Assembly: GCA_041919675.1 (NCBI GenBank)
Contig: JAYRTJ010000003.1
Location: forward strand, 1-64,000
Direction: 5' to 3'
Length of the DNA: 64,000 bases
Source: SHVO01 sp041919675
GTDB lineage: Bacteria > Pseudomonadota > Alphaproteobacteria > Rhodospirillales > Rhodospirillaceae
The notes under the pieces are model-generated. The model ran no database searches. It was not told the DNA's origin and saw only the letters and a program-made list of their open reading frames with translations. Numbering within the stretch: position 1 is the first letter of the stretch; every line of letters starts with the position of its first letter. A program made the position numbers and the translations under genes. Shown in pieces: positions 41,370-51,978 of the stretch.

Positions 41370-42616
41370 AGCAGAACCTCCTGCGCGCGGGTCAGCGCAT
41401 GCACCAGCACATCGACCTCTTCCATGGTGTTGTAGATGCCGAAGGACGCGCGCGTCGTCGCGCTGACACCGAGGATTTCCATGAGCGGCTGCGCGCAATG
41501 GTGACCGGCGCGCACGCAGACGCCATGACGATCGAGGACCGTGGCGAGATCGTGGGGATGCGCGCCGTCCATGACAAAGGACTGCACGGCGGCTTTATGT
41601 GGCGCTGTACCGATGAGGCGTACGCCCGGAACCTGCGCCAGGCGCGTCATGGCATAGCGCAGCAACGCGTCTTCATGATCGGCGGCAGCCGCGCGGTCGA
41701 GACCGTTCAAATAGTCGATGGCGGCGCCCAGTCCAATCGCCTGGGCGATGGGCGGCGTGCCGGCTTCGAACTTGGCCGGCGCCGGCGCCCAGGTGGTTTT
41801 AGCGAAGGTGACGGTATCGATCATGTCGCCGCCGCCCTGATAGGGCGGCATGGCGTCGAGCAGTTCCGCATGCGCCCAAAGGACGCCGATACCCGTCGGT
41901 CCATAGAGCTTATGGCCGGAGAAGACATAGAAGTCGCAACCGAGGTCCTGGACGTCGACATGACGGTGAACGATGCCCTGGCAGCCGTCGAGCATGATCT
42001 TGGCGCCGGCGGCATGGGCCAGTTCGGCGATCTCGCGCACCGGCAGCACGGTGCCGAGCACGTTGGACACATGGGCGATGGCGACCAGTTTGGTCTTCGG
42101 GCCGATGACTTTCGCGAATTCCGCGACGTCGATGCTGCCGTCGGGGTTCACCGGCGCGATGCGCAGGACGCACCCCGTCGCGTCGCGCAGAAGCTGCCAT
42201 GGGACGATGTTGGAGTGGTGCTCCACAGCCGTGATGACGACCTCATCGCCGGCCTTGATGAACGCGCGCCCATAGGTGGCCGCGACAAGGTTGATGGCTT
42301 CCGTCGCGCCCTTGGTGAACACGATTTCGGAGACGCTCTTCGCATTGATGAAGCCGCGTACTTTCTCGCGGGCCGCCTCGTAGTTGGCGGTGGCGGTTTC
42401 GCTTAAATAATAGGCGCCGCGGTGCACGTTGGCATATTCGTCGCTGTAGACCTTGGTGACGGCGTCGATGACCTGGCGCGGTTTCTGGGCCGACGCGGCG
42501 CTGTCGAGGAACACCAGAGGCTTGCCATGGACGGTGCGCGAGAGGATCGGGAAGTCCGCGCGAACCTTCGCCACGTCGAACGCTGGCACAATTTTCTTGG
42601 CCGGATGCGAGGTCAT
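41366..42616 (-). CDS. sufS: Cysteine desulfurase SufS
   Basis: PLP enzyme that takes sulfur from cysteine, 416 residues. TAVEHHSNIVPWQLL, LDGCQGIVHRHVDVQDLGCDFYVFSGHKLYGPTG (PLP Lys in SGHK) and RAGHHCAQPLM (persulfide Cys) are family motifs. The start at 42616 overlaps the sufD stop by 4 bp. Sulfur probably passes to SufU, encoded next. Confidence 0.97.
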   Translation of the reverse strand: MTSHPAKKIVPAFDVAKVRADFPILSRTVHGKPLVFLDSAASAQKPRQVIDAVTKVYSDEYANVHRGAYYLSETATANYEAAREKVRGFINAKSVSEIVFTKGATEAINLVAATYGRAFIKAGDEVVITAVEHHSNIVPWQLLRDATGCVLRIAPVNPDGSIDVAEFAKVIGPKTKLVAIAHVSNVLGTVLPVREIAELAHAAGAKIMLDGCQGIVHRHVDVQDLGCDFYVFSGHKLYGPTGIGVLWAHAELLDAMPPYQGGGDMIDTVTFAKTTWAPAPAKFEAGTPPIAQAIGLGAAIDYLNGLDRAAAADHEDALLRYAMTRLAQVPGVRLIGTAPHKAAVQSFVMDGAHPHDLATVLDRHGVCVRAGHHCAQPLMEILGVSATTRASFGIYNTMEEVDVLVHALTRAQEVLL

Positions 42617-43863
42617 GCGGAGGCCTTTCGCATCAACCAGCCGGAAATCTCGGCCGACAGGACGGCGTGCACGGCCGCGTCGTCGACATTCTCCAGCGCG
42701 TCGGCGAGGAAGCCCTGCACCAGGAGAAGGCGCGCCGCCTGCGGATCGATCCCGCGCGCGGCGAGATAAAACAGATGGTCGGGATCCAGCTCGCCGGTGG
42801 TGGCGCCGTGGGCGCACTTCACGTCGTCGGCGTAGATCTCGAGTTCCGGTTTGCAATCGATTTGAGGCCCGCGCGACAGGAACAGCGCCTTATGAAGCTG
42901 CCGGCCGTCGGTCTTCTGAGCATGACGCGCCACGAGAAGGCGGCCCTGATAGACGCCGCGCGATTCACCGTCGACCACGCCCTTGAACACCTGGCTCGAG
43001 GTGCAGTTGGGCATGTCGTGGTTCATGAAGGTCGTGAAATCGTGATGGGCGCGGCCCGTCAGCGCATAGGCGCCGTTGAGGCGCACGGCAGCGCCCTCGC
43101 CCACGAAATCCACATTGACCTCCTGGCGCACCAGCGCGCCGCCGAGACCGAGATGGAAGGCGTCGAGCTTCGCGTCCGCCGCCACATCGGCGACCGTGGT
43201 GGCAAGGTGAAACGCTTCGCTGTCTTCGCGCACCAGGACATAGCGGCGCAGAACGCCGGCGGTGCCCACGGAGATCGTCGTGACGGGATTGGAGAAATAC
43301 GGCTGACCCGGAAGACCGTGATGGGTCTCGAGGACCGTGAGTTTGGCGGCCGGCGCCACGGCGATAGCAACACGCGGATGGAACGCGGCAGGCTCCGCGC
43401 CGGCGGCGCCGATAGAAACGATATGGACGGGCTTGGCGACCACGCCGCGGGCGGTCATGGTCACACCGCCGCTCATATAGGCGGCGTTCAAGACAGCGAG
43501 CGGGGCCTGCACGTCGTGATCGGGCGTCCTGGCGTCCGTCATGGTCAGGCCCGCCTCGGAAACTTTGTCCGACAGGTCCGCACGATAAACGCCGTTCACG
43601 AGCACGATCCGGATCGCGCCCGCGAAGCGCGGCACATCGGCCGGTATTTCGCGCACATCAATATCTTCGGCCGATGCGGCCGGAACGAACGGAATCTTGG
43701 CGAGGCCGCGCAGCGGGGTGAAACGCCATTCCTCGCGCTTCGGGCCGGGCAGACCTTCAAGCGCGAGCGTCTCGCGCGCTTCACGGCGCGCGGAATCGGC
43801 GGCCGGGAGCGCCGCGGCGTAGCGTGCGCCAAAGGGATGAACGAGGAGAGCCGACTGCTTCAT
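42613..43863 (-). CDS. sufD: Fe-S cluster assembly protein SufD
   Basis: A 416-residue component of the SufBCD scaffold, which builds clusters using the SufC ATPase. The beta-helix core includes NHDMPNCTSSQVFKGVVDGESRGVYQGRLLV and QKTDGRQLHKALFLSRGPQIDCKPELEIYADDVKCAHGATTGELD. It lies 3 bp after sufC in the operon. Confidence 0.97.
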   Translation of the reverse strand: MKQSALLVHPFGARYAAALPAADSARREARETLALEGLPGPKREEWRFTPLRGLAKIPFVPAASAEDIDVREIPADVPRFAGAIRIVLVNGVYRADLSDKVSEAGLTMTDARTPDHDVQAPLAVLNAAYMSGGVTMTARGVVAKPVHIVSIGAAGAEPAAFHPRVAIAVAPAAKLTVLETHHGLPGQPYFSNPVTTISVGTAGVLRRYVLVREDSEAFHLATTVADVAADAKLDAFHLGLGGALVRQEVNVDFVGEGAAVRLNGAYALTGRAHHDFTTFMNHDMPNCTSSQVFKGVVDGESRGVYQGRLLVARHAQKTDGRQLHKALFLSRGPQIDCKPELEIYADDVKCAHGATTGELDPDHLFYLAARGIDPQAARLLLVQGFLADALENVDDAAVHAVLSAEISGWLMRKASA

Positions 43864-43866
43864 GGC

Positions 43867-44618
43867 TTAAGCCGCGCTGAGATAGCGCGCATACCCTTCC
43901 GCTTCGAGTTGCTCGGCCAGTTCCTTACCGCCGCTGGCCACGACCTTGCCGCCCACCAGCACGTGCACGTGATCCGGCACGATGTAGTTCAGAAGGCGCT
44001 GATAGTGGGTGATGATGAGGAATGCGCGCTCCGGGCTGCGCAGCGCGTTCACGCCCTCGGAGACGATCTTCAGGGCGTCGATGTCGAGGCCGGAATCGGT
44101 TTCATCGAGGATGGCCACGCGCGGCTCGAGCAGGGTCATTTGCAAGACTTCGGCGCGCTTCTTTTCGCCGCCGGAGAAACCGACGTTGAGCGCGCGCTTG
44201 ATCATATCGTCGGGCATGCCGAGGATCTTCTGCTTCGCCTTCACGAGCTTGAGGAACTCCATGGCGTCGATCTCGGGTTTGCCCTCGGCGCGGCGCTTGG
44301 CATTGATGGCGGTCTTGAGGAACGCCGACGTCGTGACGCCCGGGATCTCCACCGGATACTGGAACGCGAGGAATACACCGGCGCGGGCGCGCTCGTCGGC
44401 GGCCATCGCCAAAACGTCCTGACCGTCGAGCAGCACCTGGCCTTCGGTCACCTCGTAGCCGTCGCGGCCCGCGATGACGTTGGACAGCGTGCTCTTGCCG
44501 GTGCCGTTCGGGCCCATGATGGCGTGCACTTCACCCGCGTTCAGGGCGAGCGAGATCCCGTTCAGGATCTTCTTGCCGCCGACGGAGACATGCAGGTTCT
44601 TGATTTCGAGAAGGGCCA

Positions 44619-44619
<1 letters not shown>
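43867..44619 (-). CDS. sufC: Fe-S cluster assembly ATPase SufC
   Basis: A 250-residue ABC-type ATPase driving SufBCD. Walker A is GPNGTGKST, the signature is GFSGGEKKRAEVLQM and Walker B is VAILDETDSGLDID. It starts at 44619; the sufB stop and the sufC start share one base (TAATG), so translation is coupled. Confidence 0.97.
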
Positions 44620-46067
<1,448 letters not shown>

Positions 46068-46070
46068 GGC

Positions 46071-46529
46071 TTACTCCACCGCGTGCGCGGCCGGCGCGGA
46101 GATGCGCGGCGGCAAGCCAAAGGCGTTCATATCGGCAACCATGTCGGCGAGCGTCACCTGGCTGAGCGCCGCGCGCACCGCGGAGTTCACGCGGTTCCAG
46201 CGGCCCTGCACCGGGCAGACCGCTTCGATGCTGCACTGTTCGTCGGATGTGTCTGCGCAGGCGGTCAGGGCGATCGGGCCTTCGACGGCCTGGATGACAT
46301 CGGCCAGGGTAATGTCGGCGGGGACCTTCCCTAAAGAGTAACCGCCCGAGGCCCCGCGCTGGGATTTCACCAAGCCGGCCTTGTTCAGGCTTTTCATCAA
46401 TTTGGCGACCGTCGGCAGGGGAATCCCGGTGTTTTCCGAAATATGTTGGCTGGATCGCACCACATGGCTGCGGGCGATGGTGATCAGCACAACGGTCGCA
46501 TAATCAGTTAACTTATTGACTTTAAACAT
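46071..46529 (-). CDS. iscR: Rrf2-family Fe-S regulator (IscR/SufR type)
   Basis: A 152-residue winged-helix repressor: LTDYATVVLITIA start, recognition helix around IPLPTVAKLMKSLNKAGLVKSQRGASGGY. Cysteines at 91, 99 and 105 lie in the IscR-type cluster-binding loop. It heads the suf operon and probably represses it when holding a [2Fe-2S] cluster. A candidate operator is at 46566-46580. Confidence 0.93.
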   Translation of the reverse strand: MFKVNKLTDYATVVLITIARSHVVRSSQHISENTGIPLPTVAKLMKSLNKAGLVKSQRGASGGYSLGKVPADITLADVIQAVEGPIALTACADTSDEQCSIEAVCPVQGRWNRVNSAVRAALSQVTLADMVADMNAFGLPPRISAPAAHAVE

Positions 46530-46565
46530 CTTTATGGCCCTCGCAGGCCGCTCGCGTCGAATGTG

Positions 46566-46580
46566 GGACTAATTCGGTCC
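46566..46580. promoter_or_regulatory. Candidate Rrf2/IscR operator of the suf operon
   Basis: GGACTAATTCGGTCC, about 37 bp upstream of the iscR/sufR start, is an imperfect palindrome. It resembles the type 1 IscR site core GACTRxxxYAGTC with one change. It also lies between the suf operon and the divergent formyltransferase gene. Confidence 0.5.
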
Positions 46581-46652
46581 TGTTTACCAGGGTGTAATAG
46601 GCCCTGGGGTAAGACGATTCAAGCCTTTGAATCGCATACGAGGATTGTGAGC

Positions 46653-47357
46653 GTGAGCCGCTTGATCCTGATGACCCAGCGGGAGTTCGAGGAGCCCCTG
46701 ACCGACGCGCTGCGGCGCGCGGCGCCGGGCGTTTCCTTAAGTTTTGCCTGGACCCTGGCCGACCTGGACGCCGAGTTGGCGAACGACCCGGACGGGAGCC
46801 GGATCCTGTCGATCGGCTCGAGCGTCATCCTTCCCCGGCGCGTGCTGGCGCGCTTGCGCTCACCCGCCTACAACCTGCACCCGGGCCCGCCCAACTATCC
46901 CGGCATCTTCCCGTCGGTGTTTGCCCTGTATGAAGGCGCGCGCGCGTTCGGCGTGACGCTGCACGAAATGGCGCCCACCGTGGACTCCGGGGCGATCTGC
47001 GCCGTCGAACATTTCCCGATCGATGCGCGCTGGGACCGCCTCGCCCTCGATACGCATACACTCGTTGTGCTGATGCATGTGCTGGAACGCATGGCGCCGC
47101 AGCTGGCCAACGTCCACACACCGCTCGGCTATTCCGGCGACGTCTGGTCGGGACGCTGCCGGACACGAAAGCATTTCGACGCGCTTTGCCATCTGCCGGA
47201 AGATTTCACGGCGGTGGAACTTGCGCAGCGCCTGCGCGCGGTCGGCGAAGGCCCGGATCATTGCCTCACCACGACCCGCGACGGTCAGGTCCTGCGTTTG
47301 GACACCGGCCGCCGCGGAATGGTGGTGCGTGCGGGACAACCCGTCGCCGCCGAATAG
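46653..47357 (+). CDS. Formyltransferase-fold protein
   Basis: A 234-residue protein of the Fmt/PurN formyltransferase family. SPAYNLHPGPPNYPGIFPSVFALYEGARAFGVTLHEMAPTVDSGAICAVEHFPI contains the Asn, His and Asp of the active site (NLH and TVDSG). It lacks the N-terminal GTP-like start of true Fmt and is shorter. The substrate is unknown. The start at GTG 46653 is preferred: GAGG is 9 bases upstream. It is divergent from the suf operon. Confidence 0.75.
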   Translation: MSRLILMTQREFEEPLTDALRRAAPGVSLSFAWTLADLDAELANDPDGSRILSIGSSVILPRRVLARLRSPAYNLHPGPPNYPGIFPSVFALYEGARAFGVTLHEMAPTVDSGAICAVEHFPIDARWDRLALDTHTLVVLMHVLERMAPQLANVHTPLGYSGDVWSGRCRTRKHFDALCHLPEDFTAVELAQRLRAVGEGPDHCLTTTRDGQVLRLDTGRRGMVVRAGQPVAAE

Positions 47358-47361
47358 AGCG

Positions 47362-49353
47362 TTAAAAGCTCGCCCGCAAATAAAGGCGAATATCCCGCCC
47401 CGGCATCGGCGCCACGTCCTTCAGGAACGAAGTGTGCGGCCGCGCCGCCGCGTCCGTCAGGTTCTGCGCTTGCAGGACGATCTGAACATCGCGGTCCGCG
47501 AAGGGGCTGATGCCGACGCGCGCATTCAGGAACGTGGAACCGTCCGTCGCGGTCTCGAGCGGCGAGATCCGGTTTTGATCCGCGGTGCCCGTCACTTCGA
47601 TCCGCCCCTCGACAACGGTCCAGCGCATGTCCGCGCCAAGCCGATACCGCAACGGCGGCGTACGGGGCAGCGGCTCGCCCGTGGTGACATTCGTGGCGCG
47701 CACCAAATCCAGGCCCGCATCAAAGCTGAGCGCGTAATGTGCGCCGTGGAGAACGCTTAAAGCCACTTCGGACTCCAGCCCCGAAAAGCGCGCCTTGGTC
47801 GCCGCGAACGCAAAGACCGGCAGCCCGTCTTCTTCTTCACCGGTCTGTTCAGCGAAGACATAGTTGTCGAACCAGGTGCGGTAGAGACCGAGCGAGCCGG
47901 TCAGCGCCCCCGCATTGCGTTTGAAGGTCACTTCGATATTTGTGGCGTGTTCCTGGCCCAGGTCCGGATTGCCGCGCTCGAACTGGTTGGTCGCGAGGTG
48001 CGGACCTTCCGAAAACAGTTCCTCGGCGGTCGGCGCGCGCTGAGTCCATGAGGCCGTGGCGCCGATGAGCGTTTCGGCGGCAAATTCGTAAGCCGCACTG
48101 CCCGAGAAGGCGCCCGACGTGAACGACCGGCGGGTGTCGTCCTCGAGCAGGATGCTGGTTCCCTCGACGCGCCCGCCGCCTTCGAGTTTGATCGGCCCGA
48201 TCATGGCGCTCTCGAGCAGGAATCCCGCGAACTGGCGCGTTTTGGAAGCCGGCGTGAAAGCTTCATCGCCGATGGCGGCGAAGTCACGGTTGCGATACTG
48301 CACCCCGAAAATGCCGCTGACCGGCCCAAGCGGCGCGTGCATGGCTTCAATGCGGCCTTCCCAACCCTGGTTGGTGAAGGTCGTTCCGATCTCATCGCCC
48401 TCGAGCTCTTGATGCCGGTAGTCGCCGTACGCGCCGCGCACGCGAACGGTCGTGACGACCTCGCCGAGATCGCGGAATTCGCCTTTGAGATCGACGCGCG
48501 TTTGCTTCATATCGAGGCGCACATCTTCCTCGGCGGGCGAGCCGTAGTTCGAGGCAAACCGCTCGACCGCCGCGCCGACCACGCCGTCCTCGAAGACATA
48601 AGAAGCGCCGCCGGTGCCATGGGCCGTGCGGCCATCGGAATTCCTCACGCGCCCTTCAATCCCGTCGGCCTGCGCCTCGGGGCTGGCAAAACCGGGAATC
48701 TTGTAGTCGCCGGTCTTGCGCCAGCCGCCGTCGGCATGAAGCATAAGGCCGTCCGTGACGTTCACTTCTGTACCGCCGCTGACGAAGCGCTCCTTTGCGT
48801 TGGAACCGTATCCGCCCATCAGATGGCCGTGGTAGCCGTTGGCCGGCACTTCAGATGGAATGCGTCCGTCGATGATATTGACGACGCCGCCGATGGCCGA
48901 GCTGCCGTAAAGCAGCGTAGCGGGACCGCGCAGAACCTCGATGCGCTCGGCGCCCGCCGCGTCGCCCGCCGTCTGATGGTCGGGGCTGACGGACGACGCA
49001 TCGATGGCGCCGATCCCATCAAAGAGAATGCGGATGCGGTCGCCGTCGAACCCGCGGATAATCGGACGGCTGGCATAAGGACCAAAGAAGGTCGACGTCA
49101 CGCCGGGTTCGCTGGCGAGCGTTTCGCCGATAGAGGGCTTGAGGGCCGCGGCGAGCTCATCGCCGGTCAGGACGCTCGTCCCCTGCACAACGTCAAACCG
49201 GTCGCGGGCGAGCGGCGAGGCCGTGATGATGATTTCGTCGATATGAAGCAGGTTGTTGTCCGCGGCCGCGGCGGCGGCATACGCGGAGATTGGAAGCAGA
49301 CTTGTCGCGGCTGTTATGAACGACACCGCGACGCCAAAATGCTGGCGGCGCAT
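47362..49353 (-). CDS. TonB-dependent receptor, probably zinc (ZnuD-like)
   Basis: A 663-residue outer-membrane receptor. The signal peptide ends SAYA; the plug domain has IRGFDGDRIRILFDGIGAIDASSVSPDHQT and LRGPATLLYGSSAIGGVVNIIDGR. The barrel ends LRASF with a terminal aromatic. It lies 56 bp downstream of the DUF2946-like gene, which overlaps znuA, so the three probably form one zinc-regulated operon. A hairpin (49386-49401) before the start may attenuate transcription. Confidence 0.88.
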   Translation of the reverse strand: MRRQHFGVAVSFITAATSLLPISAYAAAAAADNNLLHIDEIIITASPLARDRFDVVQGTSVLTGDELAAALKPSIGETLASEPGVTSTFFGPYASRPIIRGFDGDRIRILFDGIGAIDASSVSPDHQTAGDAAGAERIEVLRGPATLLYGSSAIGGVVNIIDGRIPSEVPANGYHGHLMGGYGSNAKERFVSGGTEVNVTDGLMLHADGGWRKTGDYKIPGFASPEAQADGIEGRVRNSDGRTAHGTGGASYVFEDGVVGAAVERFASNYGSPAEEDVRLDMKQTRVDLKGEFRDLGEVVTTVRVRGAYGDYRHQELEGDEIGTTFTNQGWEGRIEAMHAPLGPVSGIFGVQYRNRDFAAIGDEAFTPASKTRQFAGFLLESAMIGPIKLEGGGRVEGTSILLEDDTRRSFTSGAFSGSAAYEFAAETLIGATASWTQRAPTAEELFSEGPHLATNQFERGNPDLGQEHATNIEVTFKRNAGALTGSLGLYRTWFDNYVFAEQTGEEEDGLPVFAFAATKARFSGLESEVALSVLHGAHYALSFDAGLDLVRATNVTTGEPLPRTPPLRYRLGADMRWTVVEGRIEVTGTADQNRISPLETATDGSTFLNARVGISPFADRDVQIVLQAQNLTDAAARPHTSFLKDVAPMPGRDIRLYLRASF

Positions 49354-49409
49354 GAAAGAACTCCGTTGCTTTGTAATGAGTTAAAGCGGGCAAAAGCCCG
49401 TGCTAACGA

Positions 49410-49715
49410 TCAGACAGCAACGAAGTGAGGCGGCGCGCGTGAACGGAAATGGGTGTCGACGTGCTCGCAGCAAGCTGCATCGGCGACAAAGGCGATGGGC
49501 CGGGCCGGACCAAAATCCGGCGGGAGAATGACGAAGGGTTCCGGCGGCGGCGCGGCGCCGGCGACGACATTACAGAGGACGCACTCGTGGGCGGTGGCCG
49601 GCGCGTCGGGCGTGATGCGGTGCTCGAACTGGTGGACGGCGAGAGCCAACTGCGCGAGCAGCAGGATCGGCGTCACCCATACGAGGAACCGGTTACGCCA
49701 TGTCATCCGAGACAC
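49410..49715 (-). CDS. Small exported Cys/His protein (DUF2946-like)
   Basis: 101 residues. The N-terminal helix VWVTPILLLAQLALAVHQFEH ends in His. CVLCNVVAGA and DAACCEHVDTHF supply five cysteines and more His, suited to metal. The layout resembles DUF2946-like small proteins near metal transporters. It overlaps the znuA stop by 13 bp and precedes the TonB receptor. A role in zinc handling is inferred from position. Confidence 0.65.
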   Translation of the reverse strand: MSRMTWRNRFLVWVTPILLLAQLALAVHQFEHRITPDAPATAHECVLCNVVAGAAPPPEPFVILPPDFGPARPIAFVADAACCEHVDTHFRSRAPPHFVAV

Positions 49716-50596
49716 CGCGTAAGTTCATCGGCGAGGCCGCGCAAAAGCGCGAAGTAGAGATTGGGACCGTCCTTGAGGGACGCGCCTTCGGGATCAAGGA
49801 CGCCCGGGCGCGCGCCGGAGCCTTCCACGAGTATCTGTACATGGCGCGGTTCGAACTGCGGCTCCGAAAAAATGCACACGGCCTTGGCCTCACGCAGTCT
49901 TTCCTGGATCGCGGCGAGACGCCGCGCGCTCGGCGGCTGATCGGGCGTGACACTGACACTTCCCAGCGCCGCCAGCCGATAGCGCGCCTCAAAATACTGG
50001 TAAGCGTCGTGAAACACCAGGAAGGGTTTCGCGCGCACCGGCGCAAGACGGATGTGCAGATCGCGGTCGAGCGCCATGGCGTCCCGCGAGAAAGCTTCGG
50101 CATTGGCCCAATATTCCGCCGCGTTCACCGGATCGGCGACCGCGAGCGCGTCCGCCATTGCGTTGGCCATGGCAACAGCGTTGGGCGGCGAAAGCCAGAT
50201 GTGTCCATCGGGCGCAGCGTCATGAGGCGCTTCGGCCTGTTCCCACACGCCGCCGGCACGGGAGGGCAGAACCTCGAGGCCGGGCGCTTTTATCAAGCTG
50301 ACGACGCGAGCCTTGCCGGCCAATGCGGCGAGCGGCTTGGCCAAAAATACTTCTAGGGACGGACCGACCCAGAAAACGACTTTGGCTTGGGAGAGAAGCC
50401 GCGCTTCGGACGGCTTAAGAGCGTGCGCATGAAGGGAGGCCGCATTGCCGAGCAGAACCTGGGGCGTGCCGACTCCCTTCATGACCGCGGCGGCGATGGT
50501 CTGCACCGGGCGCACGGAGGCGACGACGGCGGGGACGTCCGCCGCAGCGGGCGCGGCAGCCAGAAGGGCGGATATAAAGAAAAGAATACGTCTCAC
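49703..50596 (-). CDS. znuA: Zinc ABC transporter substrate-binding protein ZnuA
   Basis: A 297-residue periplasmic zinc-binding protein of the cluster A-I family. A signal peptide ends APAAA. SLHAHALKPSEARLL holds the first metal His; DGHIWLSPPNAVAMANAMADALA the second; RAKPFLVFHDAYQYFEARY the third. The usual acidic/His-rich loop is short or absent. It starts at GTG 50596 and is divergent from zur across the Zur site. Confidence 0.93.
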   Translation of the reverse strand: MRRILFFISALLAAAPAAADVPAVVASVRPVQTIAAAVMKGVGTPQVLLGNAASLHAHALKPSEARLLSQAKVVFWVGPSLEVFLAKPLAALAGKARVVSLIKAPGLEVLPSRAGGVWEQAEAPHDAAPDGHIWLSPPNAVAMANAMADALAVADPVNAAEYWANAEAFSRDAMALDRDLHIRLAPVRAKPFLVFHDAYQYFEARYRLAALGSVSVTPDQPPSARRLAAIQERLREAKAVCIFSEPQFEPRHVQILVEGSGARPGVLDPEGASLKDGPNLYFALLRGLADELTRCLG

Positions 50597-50634
50597 GGCA
50601 ACGCCTTGATCGGACCGGACCGGTTATTTATGTT

Positions 50635-50646
50635 ATGTTATAACAT
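50635..50646. promoter_or_regulatory. Zur operator
   Basis: A perfect palindrome ATGTTATAACAT inside TGTTATGTTATAACATCA, centred between znuA and zur. It matches the alphaproteobacterial Zur box. One site can serve both promoters, giving zinc-dependent repression and autoregulation of zur-znuCB. Confidence 0.88.
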
Positions 50647-50663
50647 CAACCATCACCGCGCAA

Positions 50664-51176
50664 ATGGCAACCCGCCCCCGCAAGACACCGTCCAAGCCCC
50701 GGGCTTTCCCGCATCCGCACCACGACCACAGCCGGTGCGCGGCCGACGCGTTGCGCACGGCCGAGGCGGTTTGCGAAAAACACGGCGCGCGGCTGACCGA
50801 AATACGCAGGCGTGTGCTGGACGCCGTATGGGCGAGCCATGCCCCCATCGGTGCCTATGATATCCTCGCGGAACTCAACACCGACGGCGGGAAGATCGCG
50901 CCGATGGCGGTCTATCGCGCGCTCGACTTTCTCATGGAGCATGGCCTGGTCCACCGCCTCGCAAGTCTGAACGCCTTCATCGGTTGCGCGCTTGCCAGCG
51001 AACGCCACACCGCTCACTTCCTGATCTGCCGGTCGTGCAAGTCCGCCACGGAGATGGACGGCACGGCCGTGACGCGCGCGGTTAAAAAGACGCTCAGTGA
51101 ACACGGCTTCGTTCCCGAAACCGAAATCGTCGAAATCCAAGGCCTCTGCGCCCACTGTCATAAAGAGAGCACATGA
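50664..51176 (+). CDS. zur: Zinc uptake regulator Zur (Fur family)
   Basis: A 170-residue Fur-family repressor. The winged helix includes RLTEIRRRVLDAVWASHAPIGAYDIL and APMAVYRALDFLMEHGLVHRL. Metal-site cysteines occur as CRSC and CAHC. A His-rich head (HPHHDHSRC) is extra. It is first in zur-znuC-znuB, overlaps znuC by 4 bp, and is divergent from znuA. Confidence 0.95.
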   Translation: MATRPRKTPSKPRAFPHPHHDHSRCAADALRTAEAVCEKHGARLTEIRRRVLDAVWASHAPIGAYDILAELNTDGGKIAPMAVYRALDFLMEHGLVHRLASLNAFIGCALASERHTAHFLICRSCKSATEMDGTAVTRAVKKTLSEHGFVPETEIVEIQGLCAHCHKEST

Positions 51177-51970
51177 GCGCCACCGCCGACATAACGCCGG
51201 CCGTCGCCCTCGTTGGCGCGGTCCTACAGCGCAATGACCGCCACGTGCTCGATCATGTCGATCTGAGGGTGGGGCGCGGCGAGATCGTGACCGTGATCGG
51301 TCCCAATGGCGCCGGCAAATCGACGCTGATCCGCGCGGTGCTCGGGCTCGAGAAATTGGACGCGGGCGAAGTCCGGCGTGCGCCGGGGTTAACGGTCGCG
51401 TATCTGCCGCAGAGCTACCAACTCGATCCGGCGCTGCCGCTCTCCGTACGCCGGGTGCTGACGCTGACGCATGACCCGTCCGAGGCGCGCATCAAGGCCG
51501 TGCTCGATGAGCTCGACATCGGCCAATTGCTCGACGTTTCGGCCTTACGTCTTTCCGGCGGCGAACTGCAACGCGTAATGCTCGCGCGCACCCTGCTGCG
51601 GGAACCGGATCTCCTGGTCCTGGATGAACCCACCCAGAACGTGGATGCGGCGGGCGCCCTCGATATCTATCAAATCATCGCTCGCCAACGCGCGCGCACG
51701 GGCTGCGCGGTGTTGCTGGTGTCGCACGATCTGCATGTGGTCATGGCGGCGACCGACCGCGTGTATTGCCTCAACGGCCATATCTGCTGTTCCGGAAAGC
51801 CCGAGGACGTCGGCCGCGAACGGGCGTTTGTCGAACTGTTCGGCGAGACGGCCGCGAAGACGCTTGCGCCCTACCATCACCATCACGATCACGTGCATGG
51901 CCCCGACGGCGCGCCGCATCCGCACCACCACCACCATGACCACACGCATGGTCATCACAACCACACCTGA
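51173..51970 (+). CDS. znuC: Zinc ABC transporter ATPase ZnuC
   Basis: A 265-residue ATPase. Walker A is GPNGAGKST, the signature LSGGELQRVM and Walker B LLVLDEPTQNVD. The C-terminal tail is strongly His-rich (HHHHDHVHG then PHPHHHHHDHTHGHHNH), probably binding or sensing cytosolic zinc. The start overlaps the zur stop (ATGA); znuB follows 8 bp later. Confidence 0.95.
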   Translation: MSATADITPAVALVGAVLQRNDRHVLDHVDLRVGRGEIVTVIGPNGAGKSTLIRAVLGLEKLDAGEVRRAPGLTVAYLPQSYQLDPALPLSVRRVLTLTHDPSEARIKAVLDELDIGQLLDVSALRLSGGELQRVMLARTLLREPDLLVLDEPTQNVDAAGALDIYQIIARQRARTGCAVLLVSHDLHVVMAATDRVYCLNGHICCSGKPEDVGRERAFVELFGETAAKTLAPYHHHHDHVHGPDGAPHPHHHHHDHTHGHHNHT

Positions 51971-51978
51971 GGCCCGAC

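Noticed and set aside
49354..49409. A second Zur box directly before the TonB receptor
   Set aside because: No ATGTTATAACAT-like palindrome is present; only a GC-rich hairpin is seen.
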